Source: Arsukibacterium tuosuense (lineage in GTDB: Bacteria; Pseudomonadota; Gammaproteobacteria; Steroidobacterales; GCA-2729495). From it: a stretch of 64,000 bases of DNA. This document shows, piece by piece, positions 37,206-47,137 of this stretch; the first letter of the stretch is position 1, and every line of letters begins with the position of its first letter. Made by a program: the position numbers and the translations under genes. The DNA lies in the NCBI GenBank assembly GCA_945872065.1, contig CAMBYH010000001.1, positions 62,001-126,000 on the forward strand, read 5' to 3'. The notes beneath the pieces are model-generated. The model saw nothing but the letters and a program-made list of their open reading frames with translations, made no database searches and was not told the origin of the DNA.

Positions 37206-38288
37206 TCAGCCGTGTTTCGTGGCAAAGTCCGCCATGAAATCCACCAGGGCAATAACCCCATCCTCTGTCATGGCGTTATAAATACTCGCCCGCATACCAC
37301 CCACCGACCGATGACCCTTCAGGTTAGTAAGGCCGGCACGTTCAGCCTGCTTCAGGAACTCCGCATCCAGATCCTCCCGGGGAAGGGTAAAGGGCACGTT
37401 CATCCAGGAGCGGTAAGGCTTGGCCACCGGATTCTTGTAGTAGCCCGATTCATCGATAGCGCGATACAGGCACTCGGCCTTGCGCTGGTTCAACTCAGCC
37501 ATTTTGGCCAAGCCGCCCTGGCGCTTTAGCCACGCGAAGACCAGTCCGGCGAAGTACCAGGCAAAGGTTGGTGGAGTATTCAGCATCGAACCTTCGGCGG
37601 CGTGTGCCGAGTACTTTAGGATCGGTGGCAGCCCCGCGGGCGAACGCTCGAGCAGATCCTTGCGGACAATGAGTATGACAATCCCGGACGGCCCGATGTT
37701 CTTCTGCGCTCCCGCATAGATCATGCCGAACTTCCGGACGTCGATGGGACGGGAAAGAATCGTAGACGACATGTCCGCAACAAGCGGCACCGCACCCACA
37801 TCCGGCGGCGTGTGCATCTCAAGGCCGCTGATCGTCTCGTTGGCGCAATAGTGGAAGTAGGCAGCGTCGGAATTCAGCTTCCAGTTCTTTCGCTCAGGAA
37901 CATCCATGTAGTTGGACGACGCGCCATCGGCCACGACGCCGACCTTGCGAATGACACCCGCCTCCTTGCTGGCCTTTTTGGACCAGCTACCTGTAACCAG
38001 ATAGTCACTGGCCTGGTCGGCGGACGACAGGTTCAGCGGAATGAGTGCAAAGTGGGTGGTGGCACCGCCCTGCAGGAACAGCACCGAGTAGTCGTCGGGG
38101 ATCTGCATGAGTTCGCGCAGATCTGCTTCAGCCTGCTCTGCAGCCTTGATGAAGGCCTTGCTGCGATGACTGATCTCCATGACCGACATACCCAGGCCCT
38201 GCCAGTCGACTAGTTCCGACTGCGCCTGCTGGAGCACATCAAGCGGAAGTACAGCGGGACCGGCACTGAAATTGATAACCCTTGCCAT
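37206..38288 (-). CDS. serC: phosphoserine aminotransferase
   Basis: Second step of serine synthesis and also a pyridoxal-phosphate precursor step. 360 residues, class V aminotransferase. Seen: NFSAGPAVLPLDVLQQ, GMSVMEISHRSKAF, LVADMSSTILSRP, and YAGAQKNIGPSG with the PLP lysine. Lies 51 bases downstream of gyrA and 55 bases before serA, so serC-serA-pheA-hisC2-aroA-cmk read as one operon. Confidence 0.97.
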   Translation of the reverse strand: MARVINFSAGPAVLPLDVLQQAQSELVDWQGLGMSVMEISHRSKAFIKAAEQAEADLRELMQIPDDYSVLFLQGGATTHFALIPLNLSSADQASDYLVTGSWSKKASKEAGVIRKVGVVADGASSNYMDVPERKNWKLNSDAAYFHYCANETISGLEMHTPPDVGAVPLVADMSSTILSRPIDVRKFGMIYAGAQKNIGPSGIVILIVRKDLLERSPAGLPPILKYSAHAAEGSMLNTPPTFAWYFAGLVFAWLKRQGGLAKMAELNQRKAECLYRAIDESGYYKNPVAKPYRSWMNVPFTLPREDLDAEFLKQAERAGLTNLKGHRSVGGMRASIYNAMTEDGVIALVDFMADFATKHG

Positions 38289-38339
38289 CTGAATCTCTCG
38301 GTCTTTTTAAAGGTAAAGGATGGCCACTCCCATCCCGAA

Positions 38340-40901
38340 TCAGGAAACCGGTTCTGCGCCCTCGCCGGCGTCGTCGCTCTCCGGGAGGATCCGGTCAAGG
38401 CCTACGAGACGGTCCTCATCGTCAATCCGAATGAGGCGGACGCCCTGCGTATTACGACCCTGCTGGGATACTTCGGAGACTGGAGTCCTTACCAGCGTGC
38501 CGCCTGAACTGATGAGTACGATCTCATCCTCATCACGCACCTGGATCGCACCAACCATGCGGCCGTTTCTGTCCGACGTCTGAATCGCAATCACGCCCTG
38601 ACCGCCCCGGCACTGAACCGGGAAGTCACTGACTGCAGTTCGTTTACCGTAGCCCTTCTCGGTGGCCGTGAGGACTTCGCCCTCGCCGATAATGAGCAGG
38701 GCAATCACCTCATGGCCCTCAGCTACCCGGATGCCCCGAACCCCGGCGGCAGTCCGACCCATGGGCCGCACGTCGGATTCCTGAAAGCGTATGGCCTTGC
38801 CGGAGCTGGCGCACAGCATGATGTCGCACTCCCCGTCAGTGATCGCGACATCGACAAGGCGGTCTCCTTGATGAAGCTCAATGGCACGGATGCCAGCGGT
38901 GCGCGGCCGCGAGAAGGAATCCAGCGAGGTCTTCTTGACCGTACCGTCGCTCGTCGCCATGAAGATAAAGTTGTGATCAGTGAACTGCCGGACCGGAAGC
39001 ACCGCATTGATACGCTCCTCCGGCTCCAGGGGAAGGAGGTTGACCATGGGGCGGCCGCGCGCTCCGGGGCCTGCCCGCGGCACTTCATAGACTTTAAGCC
39101 AGTAGACCTTGCCCGTACTCGTGAAGCACAGCAGGGTGTCGTGGGTGTTAGCTACAAACAGCTTGTCGATGAAGTCCTCATCCTTCACCTTCGCTGCAGC
39201 CCGCCCCTTGCCGCCCCGGCGCTGGACCTGGTAGTCGCTGACGCTCTGGGCCTTGGCGTAGCCGCCGTGGGACAAGGTCACGACGACGTCTTCCTCGGGA
39301 ATCAGATCTTCCATCTCCAGGCTGGAGTGAACCTGGACGATCTCCGTGCGCCGCGCGTCTCCGTAGTTATCCCGGATCTCGGTCAACTCCGCCCGGATAA
39401 CGGCAATGAGGCGGTCCGGATCAGCCAGGATTTCACAAAGCTCGCGGATCCTCCCCAGCAACTCCTGGTACTCGGCAATAATCTTGTCCTGCTCAAGGCC
39501 AGTAAGCCGCTGCAGCCGCAGATCAAGGATCGCCTGCGCCTGGACCACTGAGAGCTTGTAGCCCTTGGGCCCCGGACCGAAGTCCGCCGCCGCATCTTCC
39601 GGTCGAGTAGAGACATTTCCGGCGCGGGCCAGCATCTCCGTGACCGCACCCGGGGACCAGTGCCGCCCGGTCAGCGCTTCGCGCGCTTCTGGCGGGGTTG
39701 GTGATGCCTTGATCACGGCAATCACCTCGTCGATATTCGCCAGCGCAACCGCCTGCCCCTCCAGAATGTGGGCGCGGTCCCGGGTCTTGCGGAGGTCGAA
39801 TATCGTCCGTCGGGTGACTACTTCCCGGCGGTGACGAACAAAACACTCAAGCAGGCCCTTGAGATCAAACAACCTGGGCTGACCATCCCGCAGGGCAACC
39901 ATGTTGATGCCAAAGACGGTCTCCAGCGGCGTCTGCTTGTAGAGGTTGTTCAGGACGACGTCGCTGGACTCCCCCCGCCGCAGCTCAATGACGACCCGCA
40001 TACCGTCCTTGTCGGACTCATCCCGAAGCTCACTGATACCCTCCAGCTTCTTCTCCCGGACCAGCTCTGCAATCTTCTCGATGAGCCTCGCCTTGTTCAC
40101 CTGGTAGGGAAGCTCGGTAATGATGAGTGCCTCCCGACCCCGGGAGTCGATCTCCTCCACGTGCGTCCGCGCCCGGATATGAACCCGCCCGCGACCCGTC
40201 GTGTAAGCCGCATAGATTCCCTGGGAACCGTTGATGATCCCCGAGGTCGGGAAATCCGGACCGGGCATGATCGCCATCAGCTCAGCGACGGTAATCTCCG
40301 GGTCATTGATCAGCGCAAGCGTTGCAGTAATGGTCTCGCCAAGGTTATGTGGCGGAATATTGGTAGCCATGCCGACGGCGATACCTGACGAGCCGTTTAT
40401 CAGCAGGTTGGGAATCCTGGCGGGCATGACCGAGGGCTCGGTTTCAGAGCCGTCATAGTTGGGCACGAAGTCGACCGTGTCCTTGTCCAGGTCTGCCAGC
40501 AGCTCACTGGCAATGCGGGTCATCCGGACTTCGGTATAGCGCATGGCGGCTGGCGCATCGCCGTCTACGGAACCGAAATTGCCCTGCCCATCAACCAGCA
40601 GGTACCGCAGCGAGAAGGGCTGCGCCATGCGGACGATCGCGTCGTACACCGCAGTGTCACCGTGGGGATGGTATTTGCCGATAACGTCGCCGACCACGCG
40701 AGCCGACTTCTTGTAGGCCTTGGTGTGGTCGTTCCCCAGCTCCCGCATAGCGTGCAGGACCCGGCGATGGACGGGCTTGAGCCCATCCCGCACGTCCGGC
40801 AGAGCCCGACCGACAATGACGCTCATGGCGTAGTCCAGATAGGACTGACGCATCTCGTCTTCGAGGTTTACCGGGAGAATTTCCTTGGCGACTTCAGCCA
40901 T
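38340..40901 (-). CDS. gyrA: DNA gyrase subunit A
   Basis: Cleaving-rejoining subunit of DNA gyrase. 853 residues from ATG 40901, giving the [17 protein letters not shown]-terminus. Seen: the catalytic Tyr in [10 protein letters not shown], the quinolone region [19 protein letters not shown], and QRRGGKG, the GyrA box needed for DNA wrapping. Thr is at the position of E. coli Ser83, which is normal in Pseudomonas. The 217 bases to the divergent mtaD-like gene must hold both promoters; no convincing pair could be picked by eye. Confidence 0.98.
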   Translation of the reverse strand: MAEVAKEILPVNLEDEMRQSYLDYAMSVIVGRALPDVRDGLKPVHRRVLHAMRELGNDHTKAYKKSARVVGDVIGKYHPHGDTAVYDAIVRMAQPFSLRYLLVDGQGNFGSVDGDAPAAMRYTEVRMTRIASELLADLDKDTVDFVPNYDGSETEPSVMPARIPNLLINGSSGIAVGMATNIPPHNLGETITATLALINDPEITVAELMAIMPGPDFPTSGIINGSQGIYAAYTTGRGRVHIRARTHVEEIDSRGREALIITELPYQVNKARLIEKIAELVREKKLEGISELRDESDKDGMRVVIELRRGESSDVVLNNLYKQTPLETVFGINMVALRDGQPRLFDLKGLLECFVRHRREVVTRRTIFDLRKTRDRAHILEGQAVALANIDEVIAVIKASPTPPEAREALTGRHWSPGAVTEMLARAGNVSTRPEDAAADFGPGPKGYKLSVVQAQAILDLRLQRLTGLEQDKIIAEYQELLGRIRELCEILADPDRLIAVIRAELTEIRDNYGDARRTEIVQVHSSLEMEDLIPEEDVVVTLSHGGYAKAQSVSDYQVQRRGGKGRAAAKVKDEDFIDKLFVANTHDTLLCFTSTGKVYWLKVYEVPRAGPGARGRPMVNLLPLEPEERINAVLPVRQFTDHNFIFMATSDGTVKKTSLDSFSRPRTAGIRAIELHQGDRLVDVAITDGECDIMLCASSGKAIRFQESDVRPMGRTAAGVRGIRVAEGHEVIALLIIGEGEVLTATEKGYGKRTAVSDFPVQCRGGQGVIAIQTSDRNGRMVGAIQVRDEDEIVLISSGGTLVRTPVSEVSQQGRNTQGVRLIRIDDEDRLVGLDRILPESDDAGEGAEPVS

Positions 40902-41118
40902 CGATCTCGAAGTTTCCGCATTAATGCACACCCCTAACCGGGAAGGTCCGTGCTGGAGATTCCAGTGGGACCATCGGCTTAAACGGGCGCGACAGTGTTA
41001 ATTACCGGGTCGTCAGAATCGTTCTGAATTCAGACCGTTATGGTAGCACGGTTCAGCCTGCAACCGGACCAGCGGGGCGAACCCGGATAAGGCATTATCC
41101 GCCTGTCGAAAGCCCTGC

Positions 41119-42441
41119 ATGCACCCTGCCGACTCAATCATTAGCGCCCGCTGGATTGTCCCCATCGAACCCTTTGGGGTCGTACTGGAGGACCATGCCA
41201 TCGTGGTCCGGGATGGCCGGATTCTGGCCATTCTTCGCCGGGACGACGCGCTGGCTGCCTACCCTGCCGCATCCCATGTCCACCGGCCGAATCATGTGCT
41301 CCTGCCAGGCCTCATTAACGCCCACACACATGCGGCAATGACGCTCTTCCGCGGAATGGCGGATGACCTACCCCTGGACATCTGGCTGAATCAGCACATC
41401 TGGCCCGCAGAAGCGCGCTGGGTTACTGGTGACTTCGTCCGGGATGGAACCGAGCTGGCCCTCCTGGAGATGCTTCAGGGAGGAACCACAACCTGCGGCG
41501 AGATGTACTTCTTCCCGGATATCGTTGCCCGGGCCGTCGCGGATAGCGGCATGCGCGCCTCGGTTGGCATGATCGTCCTTGAGCACCCGACGGTATGGGC
41601 AGCATCGGCCGACGAGTACCTCAGCAAGGGTCTGGCCGTACGCGATCAGTTCAAGGGCCATCCTCGTGTATCAATGATGTTTGCACCGCATGCTCCGTAC
41701 ACCGTGTCTGACAGAACTTTCGAGAAGATTCGCGTACTGGCAGATGAACTTGATGTGCCAGTGCAGATGCATGTCCACGAAACGGCTGGTGAAGTTTCCA
41801 ACAGCGAAATGGAGTCAGGGTGCCGGCCGCTGGAACGACTTGGTGCACTGGGCATGCTCACTCCACTACTGGCAGCCGTACATATGACTCAGCTGGAAGC
41901 AGATGAGATCGCCGTGCTGGCTGCGCGCGGCGTCAGCGTCGTGCACTGCCCGGAGTCCAACCTGAAGCTCGCGAGTGGTCTGTGCCCGCTGTCGAAGCTG
42001 CTTGCATCAGGAGTCAACGTCGCCCTTGGCACCGATGGTGCCGCCAGCAACAACGACCTGGACATGTTTGGCGAGATGCGCACCGCCGCCTTGCTGGCCA
42101 AGGGCATCGCGCAACGGGCAGACGTCGTTACTGCCGCCGAAGTACTGAGGATGGCCACCCTGAGTGGAGCCCGGGCCTTGGGCCTGGGCGACCGCGTGGG
42201 TTCATTGGAGCCGGGCAAGGAGGCTGACCTGATCTGCGTCGACTTTTCCCGTCCAGCTAGCCAGCCTGTTTTTTCGCCCATCTCCCAGCTGGTCTACACA
42301 GCATCCCGGGACCAGGTCACCGATGTATGGATCGCCGGCCGGCAGCTGCTCGAAGATGGCAAACCGTTGATCGCAGATAGTAAAGCCATCCTCGGGCGAG
42401 CCTCAGCGTGGGCCGACAAATTGCGGAGCACTCATGGCTAG
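41119..42441 (+). CDS. amidohydrolase, 5-methylthioadenosine/S-adenosylhomocysteine deaminase type (TRZ/ATZ family)
   Basis: Metal-dependent deaminase of 440 residues. Seen: LPGLINAHTHAAMTLFRG with the HxH metal site, QMHVHETAGE, LAAVHMTQLEADEI with a further His, and ALGTDGAASNNDLDMF with the catalytic Asp; EPGKEADLICVD ends the small beta domain. In Pseudomonas the homologue also sits next to ubiG and gyrA. Substrate is not readable: deaminated methylthioadenosine or adenosylhomocysteine is likely, which would link it to methylation by UbiG. Its stop lies inside ubiG (8-base overlap). Confidence 0.9.
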   Translation: MHPADSIISARWIVPIEPFGVVLEDHAIVVRDGRILAILRRDDALAAYPAASHVHRPNHVLLPGLINAHTHAAMTLFRGMADDLPLDIWLNQHIWPAEARWVTGDFVRDGTELALLEMLQGGTTTCGEMYFFPDIVARAVADSGMRASVGMIVLEHPTVWAASADEYLSKGLAVRDQFKGHPRVSMMFAPHAPYTVSDRTFEKIRVLADELDVPVQMHVHETAGEVSNSEMESGCRPLERLGALGMLTPLLAAVHMTQLEADEIAVLAARGVSVVHCPESNLKLASGLCPLSKLLASGVNVALGTDGAASNNDLDMFGEMRTAALLAKGIAQRADVVTAAEVLRMATLSGARALGLGDRVGSLEPGKEADLICVDFSRPASQPVFSPISQLVYTASRDQVTDVWIAGRQLLEDGKPLIADSKAILGRASAWADKLRSTHG

Positions 42442-43150
42442 GGAACCAAACAGCAACGCAGCCGAGATCGCGCACTTCAGCCGGCTGGCCAGCCGCTGGT
42501 GGGACCCGGATGGCGAGTTCAGGACACTTCACGATCTGAACCCGGTTCGCCTTGCGTGGATCGAAGAAGTGGCCGGCCTTGCAGGCAAGTGGGTTCTCGA
42601 CGTGGGTTGCGGGGGCGGTTTGCTCTCCGAGGCCATGGCACGCCAGGGGGCCTGCGTTACGGGTCTGGACATGTCAGCAGAATCGCTGGCCATTGCGCGG
42701 CTGCACCTGATCGAGTCTGCCTCGCTCAGCGTGGAGTATCGCGAATCAACGGCGGAGGAGCTGGCGCTTGAGTCGCCAGCAACGTACGACGTTGTGACCT
42801 GCATGGAGTTGCTGGAGCATGTCCCTGATCCCGGTCAGCTCGTCAAAGCCTGCGCGCAGCTGGTCAAGCCGGGCGGCAGTGTTCTGTTCTCGACACTCAA
42901 CAGGACGCCGCAGGCCTTTGCCCTGGCTATAGTGGGTGGCGAGTACCTCACTCGCCTCGTTCCGCGCGGGACACACCATTACTCCCAACTCATCAGACCG
43001 TCGGAGCTTGATGCCTGGGGACGCCAGTGCGGCCTGCAGCTCGTCTCGTTACGAGGCGGCTCGTACAATCCGGCAAATCGCGTTTTCAGGTTGACCGCTG
43101 GTGCCGCGGTCAACTATTTTGCTCACTTCAGATTGGGCGCAGCTCAATGA
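42434..43150 (+). CDS. ubiG: ubiquinone biosynthesis O-methyltransferase
   Basis: SAM-dependent enzyme for both O-methylations of ubiquinone synthesis. 238 residues. Seen: FSRLASRWWDPDGEFRTLHD, the SAM motif VLDVGCGGGLLSEAMA, GLDMSAESLAIA, CMELLEHVPDP and FSTLNRTPQAF, a near-perfect UbiG pattern. Overlaps its neighbours by 8 and 4 bases. Confidence 0.97.
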   Translation: MAREPNSNAAEIAHFSRLASRWWDPDGEFRTLHDLNPVRLAWIEEVAGLAGKWVLDVGCGGGLLSEAMARQGACVTGLDMSAESLAIARLHLIESASLSVEYRESTAEELALESPATYDVVTCMELLEHVPDPGQLVKACAQLVKPGGSVLFSTLNRTPQAFALAIVGGEYLTRLVPRGTHHYSQLIRPSELDAWGRQCGLQLVSLRGGSYNPANRVFRLTAGAAVNYFAHFRLGAAQ

Positions 43151-43827
43151 CTCGCTGGGTAGCCCACTCCCCTCCAGATGCAGTCCTCTTCGATCTCGAC
43201 GGCACCTTGCTGGACACAGCCCCAGACATGATCGGCGCCCTCAACGCGATCTGCGCCGAAGAAGGCAAGAACCCTGTCGCTTACGCGCAGGCCCGGAGCT
43301 ATGTCTCCAACGGCGCCGTGGGACTCCTCCGCCTCGCGTTTCCGGGCTTTGACCCCACCGTTGACGCGGACCTGCATCGCCGCTACCTGAACCTCTACGC
43401 GGCAAGGCTGGCTGTCGAAACACAGTTGTTCCCGGATCTCGGCGCACTCCTCGATCGCCTTGAGGCGGGGGCAGTTCCCTGGGGCGTGGTGACCAACAAG
43501 CCGGCGCACCTTACCGACCCGTTGATGACGGCTATGGGGCTTCACCTCCGCTCGGCGTGCACGGTCAGCGGCGACACTCTTCCTGAACGAAAGCCACATC
43601 CACGACCCGTGCTCTTTGCCCTGGAACGCCTGGGAGTCAACCCCTCCAGATCCGTTTACGTGGGCGACGCGCGCCGCGATATCGAGTCTGGCAGGTCCGC
43701 GGGCACCACCACCATCGCGGTGCGCTACGGCTACGTGGAACCAGGGCAGGATCCTGGAAGCTGGGGTGCTGACTATGTCCTGGACACCACGTTGGACCTC
43801 CTGTCCCTGCTGAAATGGGAGCACTGA
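43147..43827 (+). CDS. mupP: HAD phosphatase, MupP/Gph type (probable MurNAc-6-phosphate phosphatase)
   Basis: 226 residues from ATG 43147 (ATGA overlap with ubiG). HAD motifs: VLFDLDGTLLDTAPDM, VVTNKPAHL, and VYVGDARRDIESGRSAG. Long annotated as phosphoglycolate phosphatase, but the ubiG-mupP-yciK order matches Pseudomonas, where this gene encodes MupP of the peptidoglycan-recycling bypass to UDP-MurNAc. The choice of MupP rests on that synteny; Gph activity cannot be ruled out. Confidence 0.8.
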   Translation: MTRWVAHSPPDAVLFDLDGTLLDTAPDMIGALNAICAEEGKNPVAYAQARSYVSNGAVGLLRLAFPGFDPTVDADLHRRYLNLYAARLAVETQLFPDLGALLDRLEAGAVPWGVVTNKPAHLTDPLMTAMGLHLRSACTVSGDTLPERKPHPRPVLFALERLGVNPSRSVYVGDARRDIESGRSAGTTTIAVRYGYVEPGQDPGSWGADYVLDTTLDLLSLLKWEH

Positions 43828-43830
43828 CAA

Positions 43831-44586
43831 ATGCTGTCCGTTACCGCGAAGGCACACGACGCAATGCCGGATGAACTGAAGAATCGGGTCATTCTCATCA
43901 CCGGTGCCGGCGACGGAATCGGGCGGGCTGCCGCTCTGGCCTGTGCCGGCCACGGAGCAACTGTCGTCCTGCTCGGCCGAACCCAGTCCAAACTCGAAGT
44001 TCTTTATGACGAGATAACCGGTGCCGGTTGGCCGGAGCCAGCCATCTGCGTCCTCGACCTTGCTCGTGCGGACGGGCCTGGCTACTTCAAGCTGGCCGAA
44101 CAGATCGCGGCCACCTGGGGTCGGCTTGACGGACTGCTGCACAACGCAGGAATGCTGGGGCAACGAGCACCGATCGAACACTACGACATCGGAATCTGGC
44201 ATCAGGTAATGCACCTGAATCTTAATGTGCCCTTTATCCTTACCCAGGTCCTCATGCCAGCGCTGCGGAAGTCGCCGGACGCTTCTGTCGTGTTCACCAG
44301 CAGCGGGGTTGGCCGGCAAGGCCGGGCCTACTGGGGTGCTTACGCAGCATCCAAGTTTGGCCTGGAGGGCCTGTCGCAGACCCTGGCTGATGAACTGAAG
44401 ACCGAGGGCACAATCCGGGTCAATTGCATCAACCCCGGCGGCGCCCGGACACGCATGCGGGCAGCTGCCTATCCGGGGGAAGACCCCGCTTCAAGACCAG
44501 AGCCTGGGACGCTGATGGGACCTTACCTTTGGCTGCTTGGGCCCGCCAGCAAAGGCGTAACGGGGAAATCCCTGGACTGTCAGTAG
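43831..44586 (+). CDS. yciK: short-chain dehydrogenase/reductase YciK
   Basis: 251 residues, classical SDR. Seen: LITGAGDGIGRAAAL (NADP loop), LDGLLHNAGMLG, the Ser of FTSSGVG, and YAASKFGLEGL with catalytic Tyr and Lys. Start 43831 has GGGAG 9 bases upstream; a second Met at 43864 is possible. YciK substrate is unknown. Its 3' end overlaps the convergent rluB by 7 bases. Confidence 0.9.
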   Translation: MLSVTAKAHDAMPDELKNRVILITGAGDGIGRAAALACAGHGATVVLLGRTQSKLEVLYDEITGAGWPEPAICVLDLARADGPGYFKLAEQIAATWGRLDGLLHNAGMLGQRAPIEHYDIGIWHQVMHLNLNVPFILTQVLMPALRKSPDASVVFTSSGVGRQGRAYWGAYAASKFGLEGLSQTLADELKTEGTIRVNCINPGGARTRMRAAAYPGEDPASRPEPGTLMGPYLWLLGPASKGVTGKSLDCQ

Positions 44587-45365
44587 CGCGGCGGTGCGCT
44601 GTCAGGCTCTGCCTCGCGCAGCCCCGCAGCCACGTAGAGCGCATCCAGCTCCTTGTCTTTCAGCAGCCGGTGATGGCCCGGACGGAGAGACCGGGGCAAT
44701 TCTACGGGGCCGTAGCGCACCCTGATCAGTCGACTCACCCGGCACTCGACTGCCTCCCACACCCGCCTGACCAGCCGGTTCCGCCCCTCACTCACTACCA
44801 CGTGCAACCACTGGTTTGAGCCATCCCCGCCAGTGGGCTCCACACTGTCGAACTTTGCGACACCGTCCTCGAGAGGTATGCCCTCGCGGACGCGCTGGAG
44901 AGTTACCTCGCTGACGGTGCCCTGCACTCTGACTGCATACTCCCGTTCGATTTCCCGGGATGGGTGCATGAGGGCATTGGCAAGCCCACCATCCGTAGTG
45001 AGGAGCAGCAGACCGGACGTTGCCAGATCCAGGCGACCAACATTGATCCACCGACTGCCCTGCAGGGGTGGCAGTCGATCGAATACGGTAGGGCGACCTT
45101 CGGGATCACTTCGAGTGCAGACTTCGCCGGATGGCTTGTGGTAGAGGAGCACGCGAGGTGACGGGCGGGTCTTCCTCAGTGCAGGGATCTGGCGACCATC
45201 AATGAGGATCTTTTCGCGACCTGAGACCTTCTGACCCAGTTCTGCCACATTGCCATTGATGGTGATCCGGCCCAGGCGAATCCACTGCTCTATCTCGCGT
45301 CGCGAGCCAACGCCAGCACCAGCAAGTACCTTTTGCAGGCGCTCTGTGCCAATCGAAGAACTCAC
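44580..45365 (-). CDS. rluB: 23S rRNA pseudouridine synthase B
   Basis: 261 residues. N-terminal S4 RNA-binding domain (ERLQKVLAGAGVGSRREIEQ), then the RsuA/RluB catalytic core with VGRLDLATSGLLLLT, which contains the catalytic Asp, and SEGRNRLVRR. Acts on position 2605 of 23S rRNA in E. coli. The arrangement scpA-scpB-rluB is common; it follows scpB by 10 bases. Confidence 0.95.
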   Translation of the reverse strand: MSSSIGTERLQKVLAGAGVGSRREIEQWIRLGRITINGNVAELGQKVSGREKILIDGRQIPALRKTRPSPRVLLYHKPSGEVCTRSDPEGRPTVFDRLPPLQGSRWINVGRLDLATSGLLLLTTDGGLANALMHPSREIEREYAVRVQGTVSEVTLQRVREGIPLEDGVAKFDSVEPTGGDGSNQWLHVVVSEGRNRLVRRVWEAVECRVSRLIRVRYGPVELPRSLRPGHHRLLKDKELDALYVAAGLREAEPDSAPPRY

Positions 45366-45375
45366 AGTGAAGCGT

Positions 45376-46140
45376 TCAGCGAATCTTCAGCGGCACGACG
45401 TTCGAGCCGGAGTCCGAGTCCGCTTCGGGAACTTCGTCGCCGGCATCCACGTAGTTACGGGCAGTCGAGATCCGGGTCACCGTCGCCAGCTCGCCGTCAG
45501 ACTCCTCGCCATCGGAGTCGTCGGCATCGGGGTCGAGGCGCACGAGCAGCGGCGCACCTGCACCCGGGGGCAGCGCTTCTGCGTCGGAAAGCTCCAGCTG
45601 CGCCGTAAATGCCTCAAGATCCTTGAGATCCGCCAGTGGCGGCAGGTCGTCGAGCTTCTTCAACCCAAAGTAATCGAGGAACTCCCTCGTGGTGCCGTAG
45701 ATCGCGGGCTTGCCGGGCACATCCCTGAACCCGACGACGCGGATCCAGGATCGCTCGAGCAGGGAACGCATGATGTTGGTTGTGACCCCAACGCCGCGGA
45801 TGTCCTCAACGTCACCCCGGGTGACTGGCTGCCGATAGGCAATGATGGCAAGGGTTTCCATTAGCGCCCGGGAGTACCGCGGCGCCCGTTCCTCCCACAA
45901 ACGCGCGAGCCAGCCCGACATGCTGCTGCGAATCTGCACCCTGAACCCGCTGGCTACCTCCTCAATGGCGATCCCGCGACCCGAGTAATCCTCCTGCAGG
46001 CCGACGATGGCCGCCCGCAACTCATCCTTGCCTGGCGGATGATCGTCGCCGAACAGTGCCTGCAGGCCGTTGAGATCCAGCGGCCGGCCGGCGGCCAGCA
46101 GGGCGGCCTCGACGATGTACTTGAGTTGTTGGTTGTCCAT
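45376..46140 (-). CDS. scpB: segregation and condensation protein B
   Basis: Winged-helix kleisin partner of ScpA and Smc. 254 residues; about 190 residues of tandem winged helices (EAALLAAGRPLDLNGL, YSRALMETLAIIAYRQPVTRGDVE, TTREFLDYFGLKKLDDLPPL) and an acidic, low-complexity tail of about 60 residues with DPDADDSDGEESDGE. Lies 24 bases after scpA. Confidence 0.95.
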   Translation of the reverse strand: MDNQQLKYIVEAALLAAGRPLDLNGLQALFGDDHPPGKDELRAAIVGLQEDYSGRGIAIEEVASGFRVQIRSSMSGWLARLWEERAPRYSRALMETLAIIAYRQPVTRGDVEDIRGVGVTTNIMRSLLERSWIRVVGFRDVPGKPAIYGTTREFLDYFGLKKLDDLPPLADLKDLEAFTAQLELSDAEALPPGAGAPLLVRLDPDADDSDGEESDGELATVTRISTARNYVDAGDEVPEADSDSGSNVVPLKIR

Positions 46141-46164
46141 ATCTGCCTGTTCGGGGAACTTGGG

Positions 46165-47118
46165 TTAGGCCGGAAGGGTTGAACCACCGGCAGCAAAAGC
46201 CTCCACGCCCGACTCCCGAGGCAACTGGATTGCGGCAGCCCGCACGTGGATGGGAGCGTAGGGCTCAGTCTGCACTACCTCGATAAGGGACTCTTTAAGG
46301 AGTTCAAGGAGCGCCAGGAACGTTACGGTTACCCCCATGCGCCCTTCCTGCGGATCGAAGAGGTCCCGGAACTCCGCGAAGGACTCTTGCTGCACCTTCA
46401 GCAGTACCTCCGACATCCGCTGGCGCACTGAAAGCGGTTCCCGCCGAATGTGATGGTGGGCAAGCATCTCCGCGCGCGTAACTACGTCCCTGAACGCGAG
46501 CAAGAGTTCCTTCAACGTGAGATCCGGAAGGCGCGTCACGACGGTCCGATCGACAACTTCGGCGTTCGCCTGGAAAAAGTCCCGCTCCAGCCGCGGCACT
46601 CCATCCAGCGCAGTCGCCGCCTGCTTGTACCTTTCGTACTCCTGCAGGCGCCGGACAAGCTCGGCCCGGGGATCGGCTTCCTCGTCTTCCGCAGCACCGA
46701 TACGCGGCAGCAGCATCCGTGACTTGATCTCGGCAAGCATGGCAGCCATGAGCAGATACTCACCGGCCAGCTCAAGGTGAAGATTCTTCATCAGATCGAT
46801 GTACTGAACATACTGGGTCGTGATTTCAGCGACCGGGATATTCAGGATGTCGAGGTTTTGCCGCCGGATCAGGTAGAGCAGCAAATCGAGCGGGCCTTCG
46901 AAGGCCTCGAGAAAAACCTCGAGTGCAAAGGGCGGGATGTAGAGATCCTGAGGCAACTGGGTTACCGGCTCGCCGGCGACCAGTGCAAAGGGCATTTCGG
47001 CCTGGGCCGGATTTCCACCAGCCTCCTCGGCCGTCAGTATGGGGCTGCGGGGAGCGTCGGCGTCGTGCACTACCAGGAGCCTGGGTGGCCACGCAGTGTC
47101 ATGTTTTGTTGTGGTCAT
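46165..47118 (-). CDS. scpA: segregation and condensation protein A
   Basis: Kleisin subunit bridging Smc heads. 317 residues, with about 60 residues of poorly conserved N-terminal extension before the core at FEGPLDLLLYLIRRQNLDIL. AEYLLMAAMLAEIKSRMLLP-like helices and a C-terminal winged helix (VTVTFLALLELLKESLIEV) are seen. smc is at 55180-58668, so all three condensin genes lie within 13 kb. Confidence 0.94.
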   Translation of the reverse strand: MTTTKHDTAWPPRLLVVHDADAPRSPILTAEEAGGNPAQAEMPFALVAGEPVTQLPQDLYIPPFALEVFLEAFEGPLDLLLYLIRRQNLDILNIPVAEITTQYVQYIDLMKNLHLELAGEYLLMAAMLAEIKSRMLLPRIGAAEDEEADPRAELVRRLQEYERYKQAATALDGVPRLERDFFQANAEVVDRTVVTRLPDLTLKELLLAFRDVVTRAEMLAHHHIRREPLSVRQRMSEVLLKVQQESFAEFRDLFDPQEGRMGVTVTFLALLELLKESLIEVVQTEPYAPIHVRAAAIQLPRESGVEAFAAGGSTLPA

Positions 47119-47137
47119 TCGTGAGATCAGTCCCGGT

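Noticed and set aside
40656-40680. Thr at the GyrA position equal to E. coli Ser83 as a quinolone-resistance mutation
   Set aside because: Thr is the native residue there in Pseudomonas and relatives, and Asp87 is unchanged, so it is not evidence of selected resistance.
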